A stretch of DNA of 22,039 bases from a virus. Location of the stretch: positions 1-22,039 of the IMG/VR virus record IMGVR_UViG_3300027782_000400. One strand, written 5' to 3'. Of this stretch, positions 1 to 6,581 are shown one piece after another. A program made the translations under genes and the position numbers. The notes under the pieces are model-generated. The model ran no database searches. It saw nothing but the letters and a program-made list of their open reading frames with translations, and was not told the origin of the DNA. Each line of letters begins with the position of its first letter. Position 1 is the first letter of the stretch.

Positions 1-437
1 GCATCAATACCCAAGAAGTTGTTAAAATTACCTGTGGTGTTAGAACAACCAGCACTATAACCTAAGAAGTTGTTGGAGCTGCCTGAAGTGTTACGGTAAC
101 CAGCAAAAGTACCCAAGAAGTTGTTAAAATTACCTGTGGTGTTACAACGACCAGCATTATTACCCAAGAAGTTGTTGGAGCTGCCTGAAGTGTTACAACG
201 ACCAGCACTACCACCAAAGAAGTTGTTATTGCCACCTGTAGTATTATAACGACCAGCACTATTACCCAAGAAGTTGTTGGTACCACCTGTAGTATTATAA
301 CGACCAGCACTATTACCAAAAAAGTTGTTGGAACCACCTGTAGTATTATAACGACCAGCACTACTACCCAAGAAGTTGTTGGAATTACCTGTGGTGTTAG
401 AACAACCAGCACCACTACCTATAAAGACATTATTACT
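1..437 (-). repeat. 51-bp tandem repeat coding 17-residue fibre repeats
   Basis: On the plus strand the core AAGAAGTTGTT (one copy begins AAAAAGTTG) recurs starting at 13, 64, 115, 166, 217, 268, 319 and 370, exactly 51 bp apart, with a degenerate copy at about 421. Units differ mainly at synonymous or near-synonymous positions, and the last bases vary between GGAGCTGCC, AAAATTACC and GGTACCACC types. The period is a multiple of three and lies in frame in the fibre gene, so it is protein-coding repetition and not an independent DNA element. Confidence 0.93.
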
Positions 438-875
438 ACCACTGGTCAATGCATTTCCTGCGCTAAGACCAAATACAAAGTTATGATTACCAGATGCAAC
501 ATCTCTACCTGTTGTAGCATCTCCTATGAAGATATTAGCAGTTGGTCTAGTTCTAATCTGTACAGAACTAATTGACAATATATTAGAAACTGTAGCAGAA
601 CTTAAAAGTACATTATTAGTAGAAAGATATGTATTGAGAGTTGTTATATCAAAATTAGAAGTACCAACTGCAGAAAGATATTTCCAAAGATCTGTTTGAC
701 CTGATAAGGTACCAGAAATTGTGCCCCATAGCGAAGACCCTGGATCCCCTTTAATGCCTTGTGGTCCTGCTGGATAAGAATATTCTATACTGATAGACGC
801 TGCTGAAGCTTCCACAACTTCAACATTTACATTCTGTAATGTAGTAGAAACATCTATTGTAATATTGTCACTCAT
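1..875 (-). CDS. Tail-fibre-like repeat protein, C-terminus cut by window edge
   Basis: The ATG is at 873-875, directly after the TAA of the upstream gene (876-878), so the two are probably co-translated. About 290 residues are visible and the frame is open to the left edge. The N-terminal region (about residues 1-36) is followed by a short collagen-like stretch, GPQGIKGDPG (residues 37-46), then a Ser/Thr-rich segment. From about residue 145 onward come tandem 17-residue repeats of the type NNFLGNSAGRYNTTGGS, about eight or nine in view. Gly/Asn/Thr-rich repeats of this kind occur in phage tail fibres and trimeric adhesins as beta-structured trimeric shafts. Role (inference): receptor-binding fibre or adhesin-like virion protein. 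The C-terminal tip that would show receptor specificity or a chaperone domain lies outside the window. Confidence 0.75.
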   Translation of the reverse strand, partial: MSDNITIDVSTTLQNVNVEVVEASAASISIEYSYPAGPQGIKGDPGSSLWGTISGTLSGQTDLWKYLSAVGTSNFDITTLNTYLSTNNVLLSSATVSNILSISSVQIRTRPTANIFIGDATTGRDVASGNHNFVFGLSAGNALTSGSNNVFIGSGAGCSNTTGNSNNFLGSSAGRYNTTGGSNNFFGNSAGRYNTTGGTNNFLGNSAGRYNTTGGNNNFFGGSAGRCNTSGSSNNFLGNNAGRCNTTGNFNNFLGTFAGYRNTSGSSNNFLGYSAGCSNTTGNFNNFLGID

Positions 876-1217
876 TTACTTTGTAACATCAAAATAAATC
901 TCCCAAGTGCCTTCCATGTAGGTGTTCACTACTCCAAGAGCACTTGTTATTTGAGTATCGTATTTGTAGGTGGCAGGAGGTATATCTATTAAAATAGCGG
1001 GTATTGTAAAAGCGGACAGACTAGGCAATACGGAAATAGTAGATGTAGTTGTTGATAGAGATAATATGGCAGGTGCATCATAATCTTCCCGAAATTCCAT
1101 GTCTACCTTAGCACCACTTAAGTTAATTGGTGCACCGTTAACTTTAATGCCAATTGCATTAATACCCTTCCAAGTATCCCCTCTACGGTGCTTGGGTATA
1201 ATATAAGTATAAGCCAT
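876..1217 (-). CDS. Small beta-sandwich-like phage tail/baseplate protein
   Basis: This 113-residue protein has no membrane segment or signal peptide. It opens with a pattern common in phage baseplate or fibre-attachment proteins: RRGDTWKGI, a hydrophobic strand, NGAPINLSGAKVDMEFR, then YKYDTQI and TYMEGTWEIYFDVTK at the end. The repeated strand pattern resembles the Ig-like N-terminal domain of BppU-type (DUF2479) tail proteins; this is inference from pattern, not a database match. A late-promoter octamer lies 6 nt upstream of its ATG, and its stop abuts the ATG of the repeat-containing fibre gene. It may therefore connect the fibre to the virion. Confidence 0.6.
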   Translation of the reverse strand: MAYTYIIPKHRRGDTWKGINAIGIKVNGAPINLSGAKVDMEFREDYDAPAILSLSTTTSTISVLPSLSAFTIPAILIDIPPATYKYDTQITSALGVVNTYMEGTWEIYFDVTK

Positions 1218-1223
1218 ATACTA

Positions 1224-1231
1224 TATTTATG
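1224..1231 (-). promoter_or_regulatory. T4-type late promoter octamer CATAAATA
   Basis: CATAAATA on the minus strand ends 6 nt before the ATG at 1217. It matches the T4 late consensus TATAAATA at seven of eight positions. With initiation about 6 nt past the octamer, the transcript would begin at or next to the start codon. Confidence 0.65.
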
Positions 1232-1242
1232 GAATTATTCTA

Positions 1243-1608
1243 TTACTTGTAAGCAATAACTGTACCGTACTGTAAAGAAATGCCTTGAATTACTGCTGAG
1301 AATGTAAAATTAATCGGTAGTTCAATAGCTGTTAATGATTGTACTGTAGCTGTTGTAACGTTAGTGGCTGTAAGTCCGGAAATTTTACAAGCAGAAAGTA
1401 CTTGAATAGAGGAATAAAGACCTGTAGAAATGGCTGATGGAGACACTAAATTAAAACCGTTGCCACCAGAACCACTCACATCATAAACTGCGCGCGCAAA
1501 AAGTGTTCTGCCTGCTCCATCCATTGGAAGCCAAGAAAAAGTATCTGCCATGCTTGGGTTATAAGAACCGGTTAATGCTGGTGTAGCTGTAAAGAGTGGT
1601 GTTGCCAT
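1243..1608 (-). CDS. Hypothetical virion-type protein, 121 aa
   Basis: I do not recognise a family. The 121-residue product is rich in Ser, Thr, Ala and Leu, with no charged clusters, signal peptide or membrane helix. Its composition, together with short hydrophobic strands (for example NGFNLVSPSAISTGLYSS and FTFSAVIQGISLQYG), fits a beta-rich structural protein. A late-promoter octamer lies 6 nt upstream, and it sits between the portal gene and the tail-fibre-linked genes on the same strand. I infer a minor capsid, neck or fibre-associated role and cannot be more specific. Confidence 0.6.
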   Translation of the reverse strand: MATPLFTATPALTGSYNPSMADTFSWLPMDGAGRTLFARAVYDVSGSGGNGFNLVSPSAISTGLYSSIQVLSACKISGLTATNVTTATVQSLTAIELPINFTFSAVIQGISLQYGTVIAYK

Positions 1609-1614
1609 ATACTT

Positions 1615-1622
1615 TATTTATT
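1615..1622 (-). promoter_or_regulatory. Late promoter octamer AATAAATA
   Basis: Minus-strand AATAAATA ends 6 nt upstream of the ATG at 1608, the same spacing as before 1217 and 3539. One base differs from the T4 late consensus TATAAATA. Confidence 0.6.
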
Positions 1623-1625
1623 CAA

Positions 1626-3539
1626 TTATGCTGGAGGAGTACCGGCTGTTGCCCCGGGAGTTTCAGCTGGAGGAGCTCCTGCTGTTGGCGGGCCACCTGC
1701 ACCACCTTCCGCGCCTGCTGCTCCCCCACCCATTTCTGCTCCGCCAGCTTCAGGGCCTACGGGAGCTGATCCGCCAAACTCAGGAATTTCAGATCCGCCA
1801 GCTGGCGCACCGCCACCCCCTCCTCCGCCTGCAGGAGGTGCTCCGCCACCCTCAGGTGCCACACCAGCGGCAGCGGCCGCTTGTTCTCTCCAGCCTGGGC
1901 CGCCGTTACCGATTTGTGCTAATTCCCATTGTAATGCAGCATCTTTTTGTAACCAAGCTCTATTTTCTCTCATCAATTCATCAGACCATTCTAAGTAATA
2001 TTTTTGAGCATAAGAAGGGGCAATAGAAGCATTTTGTGTTGCTGAATTAAAATTCTCAAACTTCATTTGCAGCAATTGCTGATCACGCATTGCCATGAAT
2101 GAACTTGGCACATTAAACTCAATATGAATGCTACGTTCGCGAAGCTTATATTGTTTCCAAAGACCTTTGAGTTTTAAGTTCGCTATAAACGTATCACGAA
2201 TGCCTTGTGCAAACTGTCTTTGAATGCGAATAATGTAACGAGCAAATCTTAATTCGTCTCTAGTAATCTCAGCACCATCTTTAAATGGAGTATCTGCTGC
2301 CATAAATCTCGAAGTAGGTACCTTCAAGGAGTTGTAAAGCTTTTTAAGAAAATAATTGAGATCGTCAAGCTGTCCTAAGTTTTGACCACCTGGTAATGAA
2401 TCAACTGTTGAACCATTGCCTTGAGCATCCTTAGTAAACCAGTAAGCATCAAGCATGGACTGAGGGTCATAGACGTTAGTAACTCTACCGCCTGAACCTT
2501 GTGTGCTGTCAAAGTTCTTCTTTGACCAGTATCCCTGCATGAGTCTCTTGAGATAAGCCTCAGCTTTTGGTGGTGGCATGTTACCAGTAAAGATAGTAAA
2601 TTTAAGTCTTTCTGGTGCTCTTACAAGACGGTAGATGACAATACTATCTTCTATAAGAGACAATTGACGATAAGCTCTTTTAGCATTTTCAATAAAAGGA
2701 AGACGGATAGACTTATACTCATTCCAAATACCAGATTGAATATAAGTAACCTGTGACTTATTCATAAAGAACAATTCTTCTTGGTCTTTTTTATTCATTG
2801 ACGTAGCTGGTCCTACAACAGGCTTACGGATTAAAAACCCTTTAACTAATTCATTTTGAACATTTTGATAAACAGGATTGATTAACTCAGATGGGATAGA
2901 AACTAGACCGAAAATACCTAAATGCTTTTTATCATCATCAATAATATTTTCAAAGTAAAGCTCTCCGTCAATGAGAAACTGTCTGAAGTATTCCCAACCT
3001 TTATCTTCTAATTCAAAAATTTCTACAAACTTTTTGTATTCTTTTTCAATTGTATCTTTAACTTCTTTAGTATAATCCCCTCTTAGGTTAAACTTAGCTA
3101 TTACATCGTTTTCGTCTTTAACAATACATTCGTCTGTAATCTCATCAATACAATCAGACAGTTCAGCAAAAGCAGCCATCCGGCGATAATCAGTCAACCG
3201 ACGAGTCTTATCTTTATCGACGTTAGCATAGATAAAGGCCTGATAGTCTTTATTGATCTGTAGAGAACCAGGAGCTCCTGGTCCTGAACCAAACGACAAT
3301 TCTGGGTCATTTAAGAAAACAGATTGATCTTGGATCATCTCTTCTCTTTTTGGAGCAACACCTTTAAAGTCTTGATACTTTGGATTGCGTTGCATCATGC
3401 TATCAATAATTTGGTATGCGTATGGCAATCTTGATACGAAAGCTCCAAGTAAAGTAGTCGACGGAAACGCTTGATCCTGCACAGGGCCAGTAGTGCTTCC
3501 AGGAATAGCGTTATTATAAGTGTAAGCTGAATGAATCAC
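1626..3539 (-). CDS. Portal protein, T4 gp20-like
   Basis: This 637-residue protein would form the dodecameric portal vertex through which DNA is packaged and ejected, and which carries the neck and tail. The segment at about residues 385-450 (LDDLNYFLKKLYNSLKVP, then EITRDELRFARYIIRIQRQF) is the typical core of T4 gp20-type portals. Length is near the family norm plus an added tail. The start is GTG (3537-3539), chosen because an octamer CATAAATA lies 6 nt upstream and the MIHSAYTYNN start fits. From about residue 543 the C-terminus is almost entirely Gly, Ala and Pro, probably disordered, and its DNA is much more GC-rich than the surroundings. The two genes downstream on the same strand are small virion-type genes, unlike the prohead protease/scaffold order in T4. 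Confidence 0.92.
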   Translation of the reverse strand: MIHSAYTYNNAIPGSTTGPVQDQAFPSTTLLGAFVSRLPYAYQIIDSMMQRNPKYQDFKGVAPKREEMIQDQSVFLNDPELSFGSGPGAPGSLQINKDYQAFIYANVDKDKTRRLTDYRRMAAFAELSDCIDEITDECIVKDENDVIAKFNLRGDYTKEVKDTIEKEYKKFVEIFELEDKGWEYFRQFLIDGELYFENIIDDDKKHLGIFGLVSIPSELINPVYQNVQNELVKGFLIRKPVVGPATSMNKKDQEELFFMNKSQVTYIQSGIWNEYKSIRLPFIENAKRAYRQLSLIEDSIVIYRLVRAPERLKFTIFTGNMPPPKAEAYLKRLMQGYWSKKNFDSTQGSGGRVTNVYDPQSMLDAYWFTKDAQGNGSTVDSLPGGQNLGQLDDLNYFLKKLYNSLKVPTSRFMAADTPFKDGAEITRDELRFARYIIRIQRQFAQGIRDTFIANLKLKGLWKQYKLRERSIHIEFNVPSSFMAMRDQQLLQMKFENFNSATQNASIAPSYAQKYYLEWSDELMRENRAWLQKDAALQWELAQIGNGGPGWREQAAAAAGVAPEGGGAPPAGGGGGGGAPAGGSEIPEFGGSAPVGPEAGGAEMGGGAAGAEGGAGGPPTAGAPPAETPGATAGTPPA

Positions 3540-3545
3540 TTTAAT

Positions 3546-3553
3546 TATTTATG
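3546..3553 (-). promoter_or_regulatory. Late promoter octamer CATAAATA before portal gene
   Basis: Minus-strand CATAAATA ends 6 nt upstream of the portal GTG start. It lies back to back with the sigma70-like promoter for the divergent plus-strand cluster. Confidence 0.65.
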
Positions 3554-3560
3554 GTTTTAG

Positions 3561-3588
3561 TTGTATTCTTCAATTGTTAAATTATAAT
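3561..3588 (+). promoter_or_regulatory. Sigma70-like promoter of the ThyX cluster
   Basis: TTGTAT (3561-3566), a 16-nt spacer and a perfect TATAAT (3583-3588). The ATG at 3595 is 6 nt after the -10 box, so the predicted transcript starts at or within a base or two of the start codon. Confidence 0.6.
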
Positions 3589-3594
3589 AGAGGT

Positions 3595-3807
3595 ATGAAA
3601 GCTAATATGCATTTAGAAACTCTTCGTTGGCTCGATAAACAGATTGACGATATAAATGCCAAATCTGAACTAATCGGCGAACTTCTTATGGAAGAAACTG
3701 ATAAAGATTTAGTAAAAAAGCTCGATAAAAAGCTTGCTCAATATGAGAAAGAACTAGACGATATAGCACAAAAAATTGAGTTTGAGAAAAAAATTCTTAA
3801 TAGCTAA
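3595..3807 (+). CDS. Small charged coiled-coil protein, hypothetical
   Basis: From ATG 3595 this codes for 70 residues. Apart from the first few residues it is a charged, heptad-like helix (ETLRWLDKQIDDINAKSEL through KKLDKKLAQYEKELDDI), so a small coiled coil is likely. Start choice: an upstream in-frame TTG at 3574 would add seven residues but lies before the predicted transcription start, while a further ATG at 3607 has AGAGG 13 nt upstream. It is the first gene of the plus-strand cluster and ends 4 nt before the ThyX ATG, implying co-transcription. Function unknown. Confidence 0.65.
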   Translation: MKANMHLETLRWLDKQIDDINAKSELIGELLMEETDKDLVKKLDKKLAQYEKELDDIAQKIEFEKKILNS

Positions 3808-3811
3808 TAAT

Positions 3812-4465
3812 ATGAATGTATCTTTAGAAGCTGTAACCCAGCCTGTTCAACGCTTAGTTGATCAAGGAATTAAAACGCCAGAAGACTTTATTGTATATTG
3901 TGCTCGAGTCTCAAATCCCTCTAATCAGCTAAATACTGAGACTGGAGATAGGCTTCTCAATTATTGCATTAAACATCAGCATTGGTCTATCTTCGAACAG
4001 GTTAGTTGCACCTTTAAGATTGAAACTTCAAGAGCCATTGCTGCTCAGATTTTGAGACACAGGTCATTTACTTTTCAGGAGTTTAGTCAAAGATATGCTG
4101 AAACCCAAGAACTAGAACTAGTTGAATGGCGCATGCAAGGCAAAACCAATAGACAAGTAGGAGATGAAGTAACAGAATTACCTCAACATCTTAAAGAGGG
4201 TTTTAATGAACTACAATGGAACTCAAAAAGATTGTATAAATTGTTAATTGCTGACGGGGTTGCTAAAGAATGTGCTCGAATGGTTCTACCTCTTAACACT
4301 CAGACTACACTTTATATGTCTGGTACCGTAAGATCTTTTATTCACTATATACAGTTAAGAGCAAAAGAAGATACACAAAAAGAACACAGAGAGATAGCCC
4401 TTGAAATGAAAAAAATCTTCTGTGAGACCTTTTCTGTTATTGCAAAAGCTTTAGAATGGAATTAA
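3812..4465 (+). CDS. thyX: Flavin-dependent thymidylate synthase ThyX
   Basis: ThyX methylates dUMP to dTMP using methylenetetrahydrofolate as carbon donor and FAD/NADPH for reduction, supplying thymidylate for phage DNA. The diagnostic RHR-x7-S motif is present as RHRSFTFQEFS (about residues 82-92), followed by QRY. The 217-residue length is normal for the family. I choose ATG 3812, 4 nt after the TAA of the preceding gene; an in-frame TTG at 3776 would extend it through the end of the upstream coding region and is unlikely. With the dCMP deaminase at 14430-14852 it forms a two-step dCMP to dUMP to dTMP route. Confidence 0.95.
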   Translation: MNVSLEAVTQPVQRLVDQGIKTPEDFIVYCARVSNPSNQLNTETGDRLLNYCIKHQHWSIFEQVSCTFKIETSRAIAAQILRHRSFTFQEFSQRYAETQELELVEWRMQGKTNRQVGDEVTELPQHLKEGFNELQWNSKRLYKLLIADGVAKECARMVLPLNTQTTLYMSGTVRSFIHYIQLRAKEDTQKEHREIALEMKKIFCETFSVIAKALEWN

Positions 4466-4474
4466 TATAATATT

Positions 4475-4666
4475 ATGCACGGACGATTCCCAACGATGAA
4501 CAAATACTATATCCAAAAAGAAATCTTTCCTTTCTTATCTAAAGAAGAAAAACGCTCTGTATACTATCCTACAAAAGAAGAACGTAAGGGTGGCAAGATA
4601 GCAAAAGCAGATCTTCGTCTTTCAAGAGAAGATCAAGAAATTTTAGATAAACACAGGGCTAAATAA
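4475..4666 (+). CDS. Small basic hypothetical protein, 63 aa
   Basis: A 63-residue, Lys/Glu-rich product with no recognised domain. ATG 4475 is 9 nt after ThyX; an internal ATG at 4496 would give 56 residues beginning MNKYYIQKEIFPFLSK and is also possible. A TATAAT sequence (4466-4471) lies just upstream, but with no matching -35 it may be chance. The gene ends 1 nt before the next ATG, so it reads as part of the ThyX cluster. Function unknown. Confidence 0.55.
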   Translation: MHGRFPTMNKYYIQKEIFPFLSKEEKRSVYYPTKEERKGGKIAKADLRLSREDQEILDKHRAK

Positions 4667-4667
4667 T

Positions 4668-4802
4668 ATGGCTGGTAAAGGTTCTAAACAACGTCCTACA
4701 AAAATTTTGGAATTTGTTAAAAATTTCGATAAAATTAAATGGCCAAAAACATCCACTAAGCCTACAAAAATAAAAAAAGGTAAGCAGATTTATGTATATT
4801 AA
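4668..4802 (+). CDS. Very small basic protein, 44 aa
   Basis: This ORF begins MAGKGSKQRPTKILEF and is strongly Lys-rich (44 residues). The ATG is 1 nt after the TAA of the preceding gene, typical of phage operons. Short proteins starting MAGKGSxxRP are, in my recollection, frequent in marine myophage genomes, but their role is not known to me. It is the last gene before the structured region at 4815-4891. The basic charge would suit nucleic-acid binding (inference). Confidence 0.5.
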   Translation: MAGKGSKQRPTKILEFVKNFDKIKWPKTSTKPTKIKKGKQIYVY

Positions 4803-4814
4803 TTGTCGTTTTTG

Positions 4815-4822
4815 AATAAATA
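4815..4822 (+). promoter_or_regulatory. Plus-strand late promoter octamer AATAAATA
   Basis: AATAAATA with the same form as the octamers before 1608 and 21112. No annotated gene starts within 10 nt; the predicted start at about 4828-4829 would produce an RNA carrying the long hairpin at 4840-4891 and then the 25-residue ORF at 4909. Confidence 0.45.
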
Positions 4823-4828
4823 TTAATA

Positions 4829-4905
4829 GCTCCGAAATGCTAAAAGATAAAGCTTGTTTGTGACTTTGTGGTCGTAAATAAGCTCTTTTAGTCTAAAGAT
4901 GCTAT
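4829..4905 (+). ncRNA. Candidate structured RNA/leader between cluster end and small ORF
   Basis: A long imperfect hairpin spans 4840-4891. The outer stem pairs CTAAAAGA (4840-4847) with TCTTTTAG (4884-4891). After a 4-nt bulge, TAAA (4848-4851), the inner stem pairs GCTTGTTTGTGAC (4852-4864) with GTCGTAAATAAGC (4871-4883), 13 pairs including three G-U, closing on a 6-nt loop. No T-run follows on either strand, so it is not a standard intrinsic terminator. It has no tRNA features. An 8-codon ORF (ATG 4837 to TGA 4861-4863) overlaps the 5' arm. Confidence 0.4.
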
Positions 4906-4908
4906 ATA

Positions 4909-4986
4909 ATGTTTGAACAGACAATTTGTGTTGTACTTTTTTGTTTATTAATTGCTTTGCAAGTAGTTAAAGGGTATAACAAGTAG
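4909..4986 (+). CDS. 25-residue single-span membrane peptide
   Basis: The ORF starts ATG TTT GAA CAG and ends GGG TAT AAC AAG TAG. After five residues it has one hydrophobic span (VVLFCLLIALQVV) followed by a Lys-containing tail, consistent with a small inner-membrane peptide. It ends 6 nt before the convergent fibre-like gene. It lies downstream of a late octamer and a large hairpin, so late expression is possible. Such peptides in phages can act in lysis timing or superinfection control, but there is no specific evidence here. Coding status is uncertain given the length and lack of a ribosome binding site. Confidence 0.4.
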   Translation: MFEQTICVVLFCLLIALQVVKGYNK

Positions 4987-4992
4987 AGTTAG

Positions 4993-6081
4993 TTATACAA
5001 TTCTTAAAGCTCCATCTTTATTCCAAACTGCTCCTACTGGTAGGTTAGCACTTAGAGTCGGTAGATTAGAGAATATTACAATTCCGTTTTGAACTTGAAG
5101 TCTAGGCGTGACAATTGACGAAGCTGATACTCCACCTGCAACTGTTAAAGCAGTGTTAGTAACTTGAGTTACAGATACATTGTTTAACCCAGGAGATACA
5201 GATGAAACCCAAAATCCTACTATGATTGTTGTGTCTGCAGGAACCGCGGTTACAGCTAAAGAATATGTACCTGCAGTTGTGTATGTATTTGTAGCTAATA
5301 CTTTGAAGTTACCGTCATAAATTGCTGCATTTAATATCCCGCTTGACCACGCAGCTATGCTTGTGCTAGCATAATCAAAAGTGACATTTATATTAGACAT
5401 AATTGGTAATATTCCCAAGTTTTGTCTAAAAGAAGAACTGCCTGCCCCTGTAGCTAATTGAGAAGGATTTGCAACAAAGTCCCCACCGCCACCGTTCCAA
5501 ACAGTATAGACTGGAGGGTCAACTGCTGATGTCCATCCAAATGGTAAACCTTGATACCACCCAGTCGAACCTATAGCAGTAAGACCAGTTGTATTTTGAA
5601 AATCTCCATTTACAACAGATGAAAGTGTTAAATTTGTGGTTTCTTTAATTGTGGTTCCACCAACAAGTAAATTGTTTTTAACTATTAAACCACCGTTTCC
5701 TGCGGATGCGGTTTCTGTAATCGTAGTCCCTATACCCACTTCACCAGAAGAAAGTATGGTCATTTTAGCATTATTATTAGTCTCAAATCTTAAATGATAT
5801 GCATCATTAGTACCTATTGTTATATTTGCGGCTCTACTATTACCACCGGCCACTATTGAAAATGCTGAAGATGTAGAAAAGGTTGAATATGTAGATTCCC
5901 AATTACCAGAAGCACTTTGATAAATGCTTTTAGGTAAAAAAAGATTTGTCCCGCTTACTACATTTACAATATCCTGAACTCGGGTTTTAATTTCTGCAGA
6001 ACTATCAGCCTTATAACCTACAATATAATCCCCGGTAGTAAGGGTTGTTGTAGAAAATTGTGTAAAATTCTTTGTAGCCAT
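4993..6081 (-). CDS. Tail-fibre-like virion protein
   Basis: A 362-residue protein whose N-terminus (MATKNFTQFSTTTL, then GDYIVGYKA and a DI motif about residue 38) is of the kind seen in phage tail proteins that present a fibre. The middle contains short beta-type segments resembling fibre shaft (SSGEVGIGTTIT, NGGLIVKNNLLVGGTT). Residues about 160-310 read like a jelly-roll carbohydrate-binding module (GWYQGLPFGWTS through GLNNVSVTQV). The end, VWNKDGALRIV, is typical of fibre C-termini. A late octamer lies 7 nt upstream. Probable receptor binding or fibre role; the carbohydrate-binding assignment is inference. Confidence 0.65.
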   Translation of the reverse strand: MATKNFTQFSTTTLTTGDYIVGYKADSSAEIKTRVQDIVNVVSGTNLFLPKSIYQSASGNWESTYSTFSTSSAFSIVAGGNSRAANITIGTNDAYHLRFETNNNAKMTILSSGEVGIGTTITETASAGNGGLIVKNNLLVGGTTIKETTNLTLSSVVNGDFQNTTGLTAIGSTGWYQGLPFGWTSAVDPPVYTVWNGGGGDFVANPSQLATGAGSSSFRQNLGILPIMSNINVTFDYASTSIAAWSSGILNAAIYDGNFKVLATNTYTTAGTYSLAVTAVPADTTIIVGFWVSSVSPGLNNVSVTQVTNTALTVAGGVSASSIVTPRLQVQNGIVIFSNLPTLSANLPVGAVWNKDGALRIV

Positions 6082-6088
6082 TTTATAT

Positions 6089-6096
6089 TATTTATT
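6089..6096 (-). promoter_or_regulatory. Late promoter octamer AATAAATA
   Basis: Minus-strand AATAAATA ends 7 nt before the ATG at 6081. It overlaps the TAA stop (6095-6097) of the upstream gene. Confidence 0.6.
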
Positions 6097-6580
6097 AAAT
6101 TTGAACAATATAGTCTCCGGATATAGTAACTAAAAACGACCCATCTATACTTAATATATTACTATCATCTCCGGATAGATATACAACAACACCTGAACTC
6201 CAAGGTCTAAGTTGTTGTAGTGTCTGTTGACCTGAATATAAGTCTTTAATAACATACTGAGTAAGCGTACCCCACCCTGCAGGATTTTGTGCTATAACAT
6301 CCACATAACCAGCATTAGCTGCAGAAGGCATAGTGACTGTTATGGTGTTATCGTTGTTTGTTGTATATTGAGAAGATAATAATTTAAGTGCAGTAAAGCC
6401 TGGATTGTTAGCTGATAATTTAGGTACACTTGAAAAAGGGTTATAAAAAGTTGTATTTGAATAAGGAGTACCTGATAGATAAACAGCCTGCAATTGCATG
6501 AACGATCTACCATACACATTAAACTCAGCAGATAGCCCGGTAAACATTAATGGATTATATGGCTTTTTTAAAAGTATCAT
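6095..6580 (-). CDS. Virion protein with IPT/TIG-like Ig fold, tentative
   Basis: A 161-residue protein, beta-rich and without membrane segments. The stretch about residues 55-120 (NNPGFTALKLLSSQY, NTITVTMPSAANAGYVDVI, AQNPAGWG) has the strand and NPAG pattern of IPT/TIG-type Ig-like domains often found in phage tail proteins. The ATG is 1 nt after the TAA of the gp15-like gene, so the two are coupled, and it precedes the fibre-like gene. Role inferred: tail or fibre accessory structural protein. Confidence 0.55.
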   Translation of the reverse strand: MILLKKPYNPLMFTGLSAEFNVYGRSFMQLQAVYLSGTPYSNTTFYNPFSSVPKLSANNPGFTALKLLSSQYTTNNDNTITVTMPSAANAGYVDVIAQNPAGWGTLTQYVIKDLYSGQQTLQQLRPWSSGVVVYLSGDDSNILSIDGSFLVTISGDYIVQI

Positions 6581-6581
6581 G

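Noticed and set aside
62-415. Plus-strand ORF across the fibre repeats
   Set aside because: Its protein is a Val/Leu/Thr repeat mirroring the 51-bp period; it is the antisense of the in-frame fibre repeats on the minus strand.
1-437. Possible CRISPR array from regularly spaced repeats
   Set aside because: The whole 51-bp unit repeats with no unique spacers, is a multiple of three and is translated as 17-residue repeats.
1628-2026. Plus-strand ORF opposite the portal C-terminus
   Set aside because: It arises from lack of stops in the GC-rich antisense of the Gly/Pro/Ala tail; the portal frame has strong family support.
3776-3811. TTG-start extension of ThyX
   Set aside because: It would overlap the end of the preceding gene and add residues unlike ThyX N-termini; ATG 3812 is better placed.
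4466-4471. TATAAT promoter before the 63-residue ORF
   Set aside because: No -35 element at 15-18 nt and only 3 nt to the ATG; likely chance in AT-rich sequence.
4830-4905. tRNA gene in the structured gap
   Set aside because: The fold is one long hairpin with no cloverleaf, anticodon arm or T-loop sequence on either strand.
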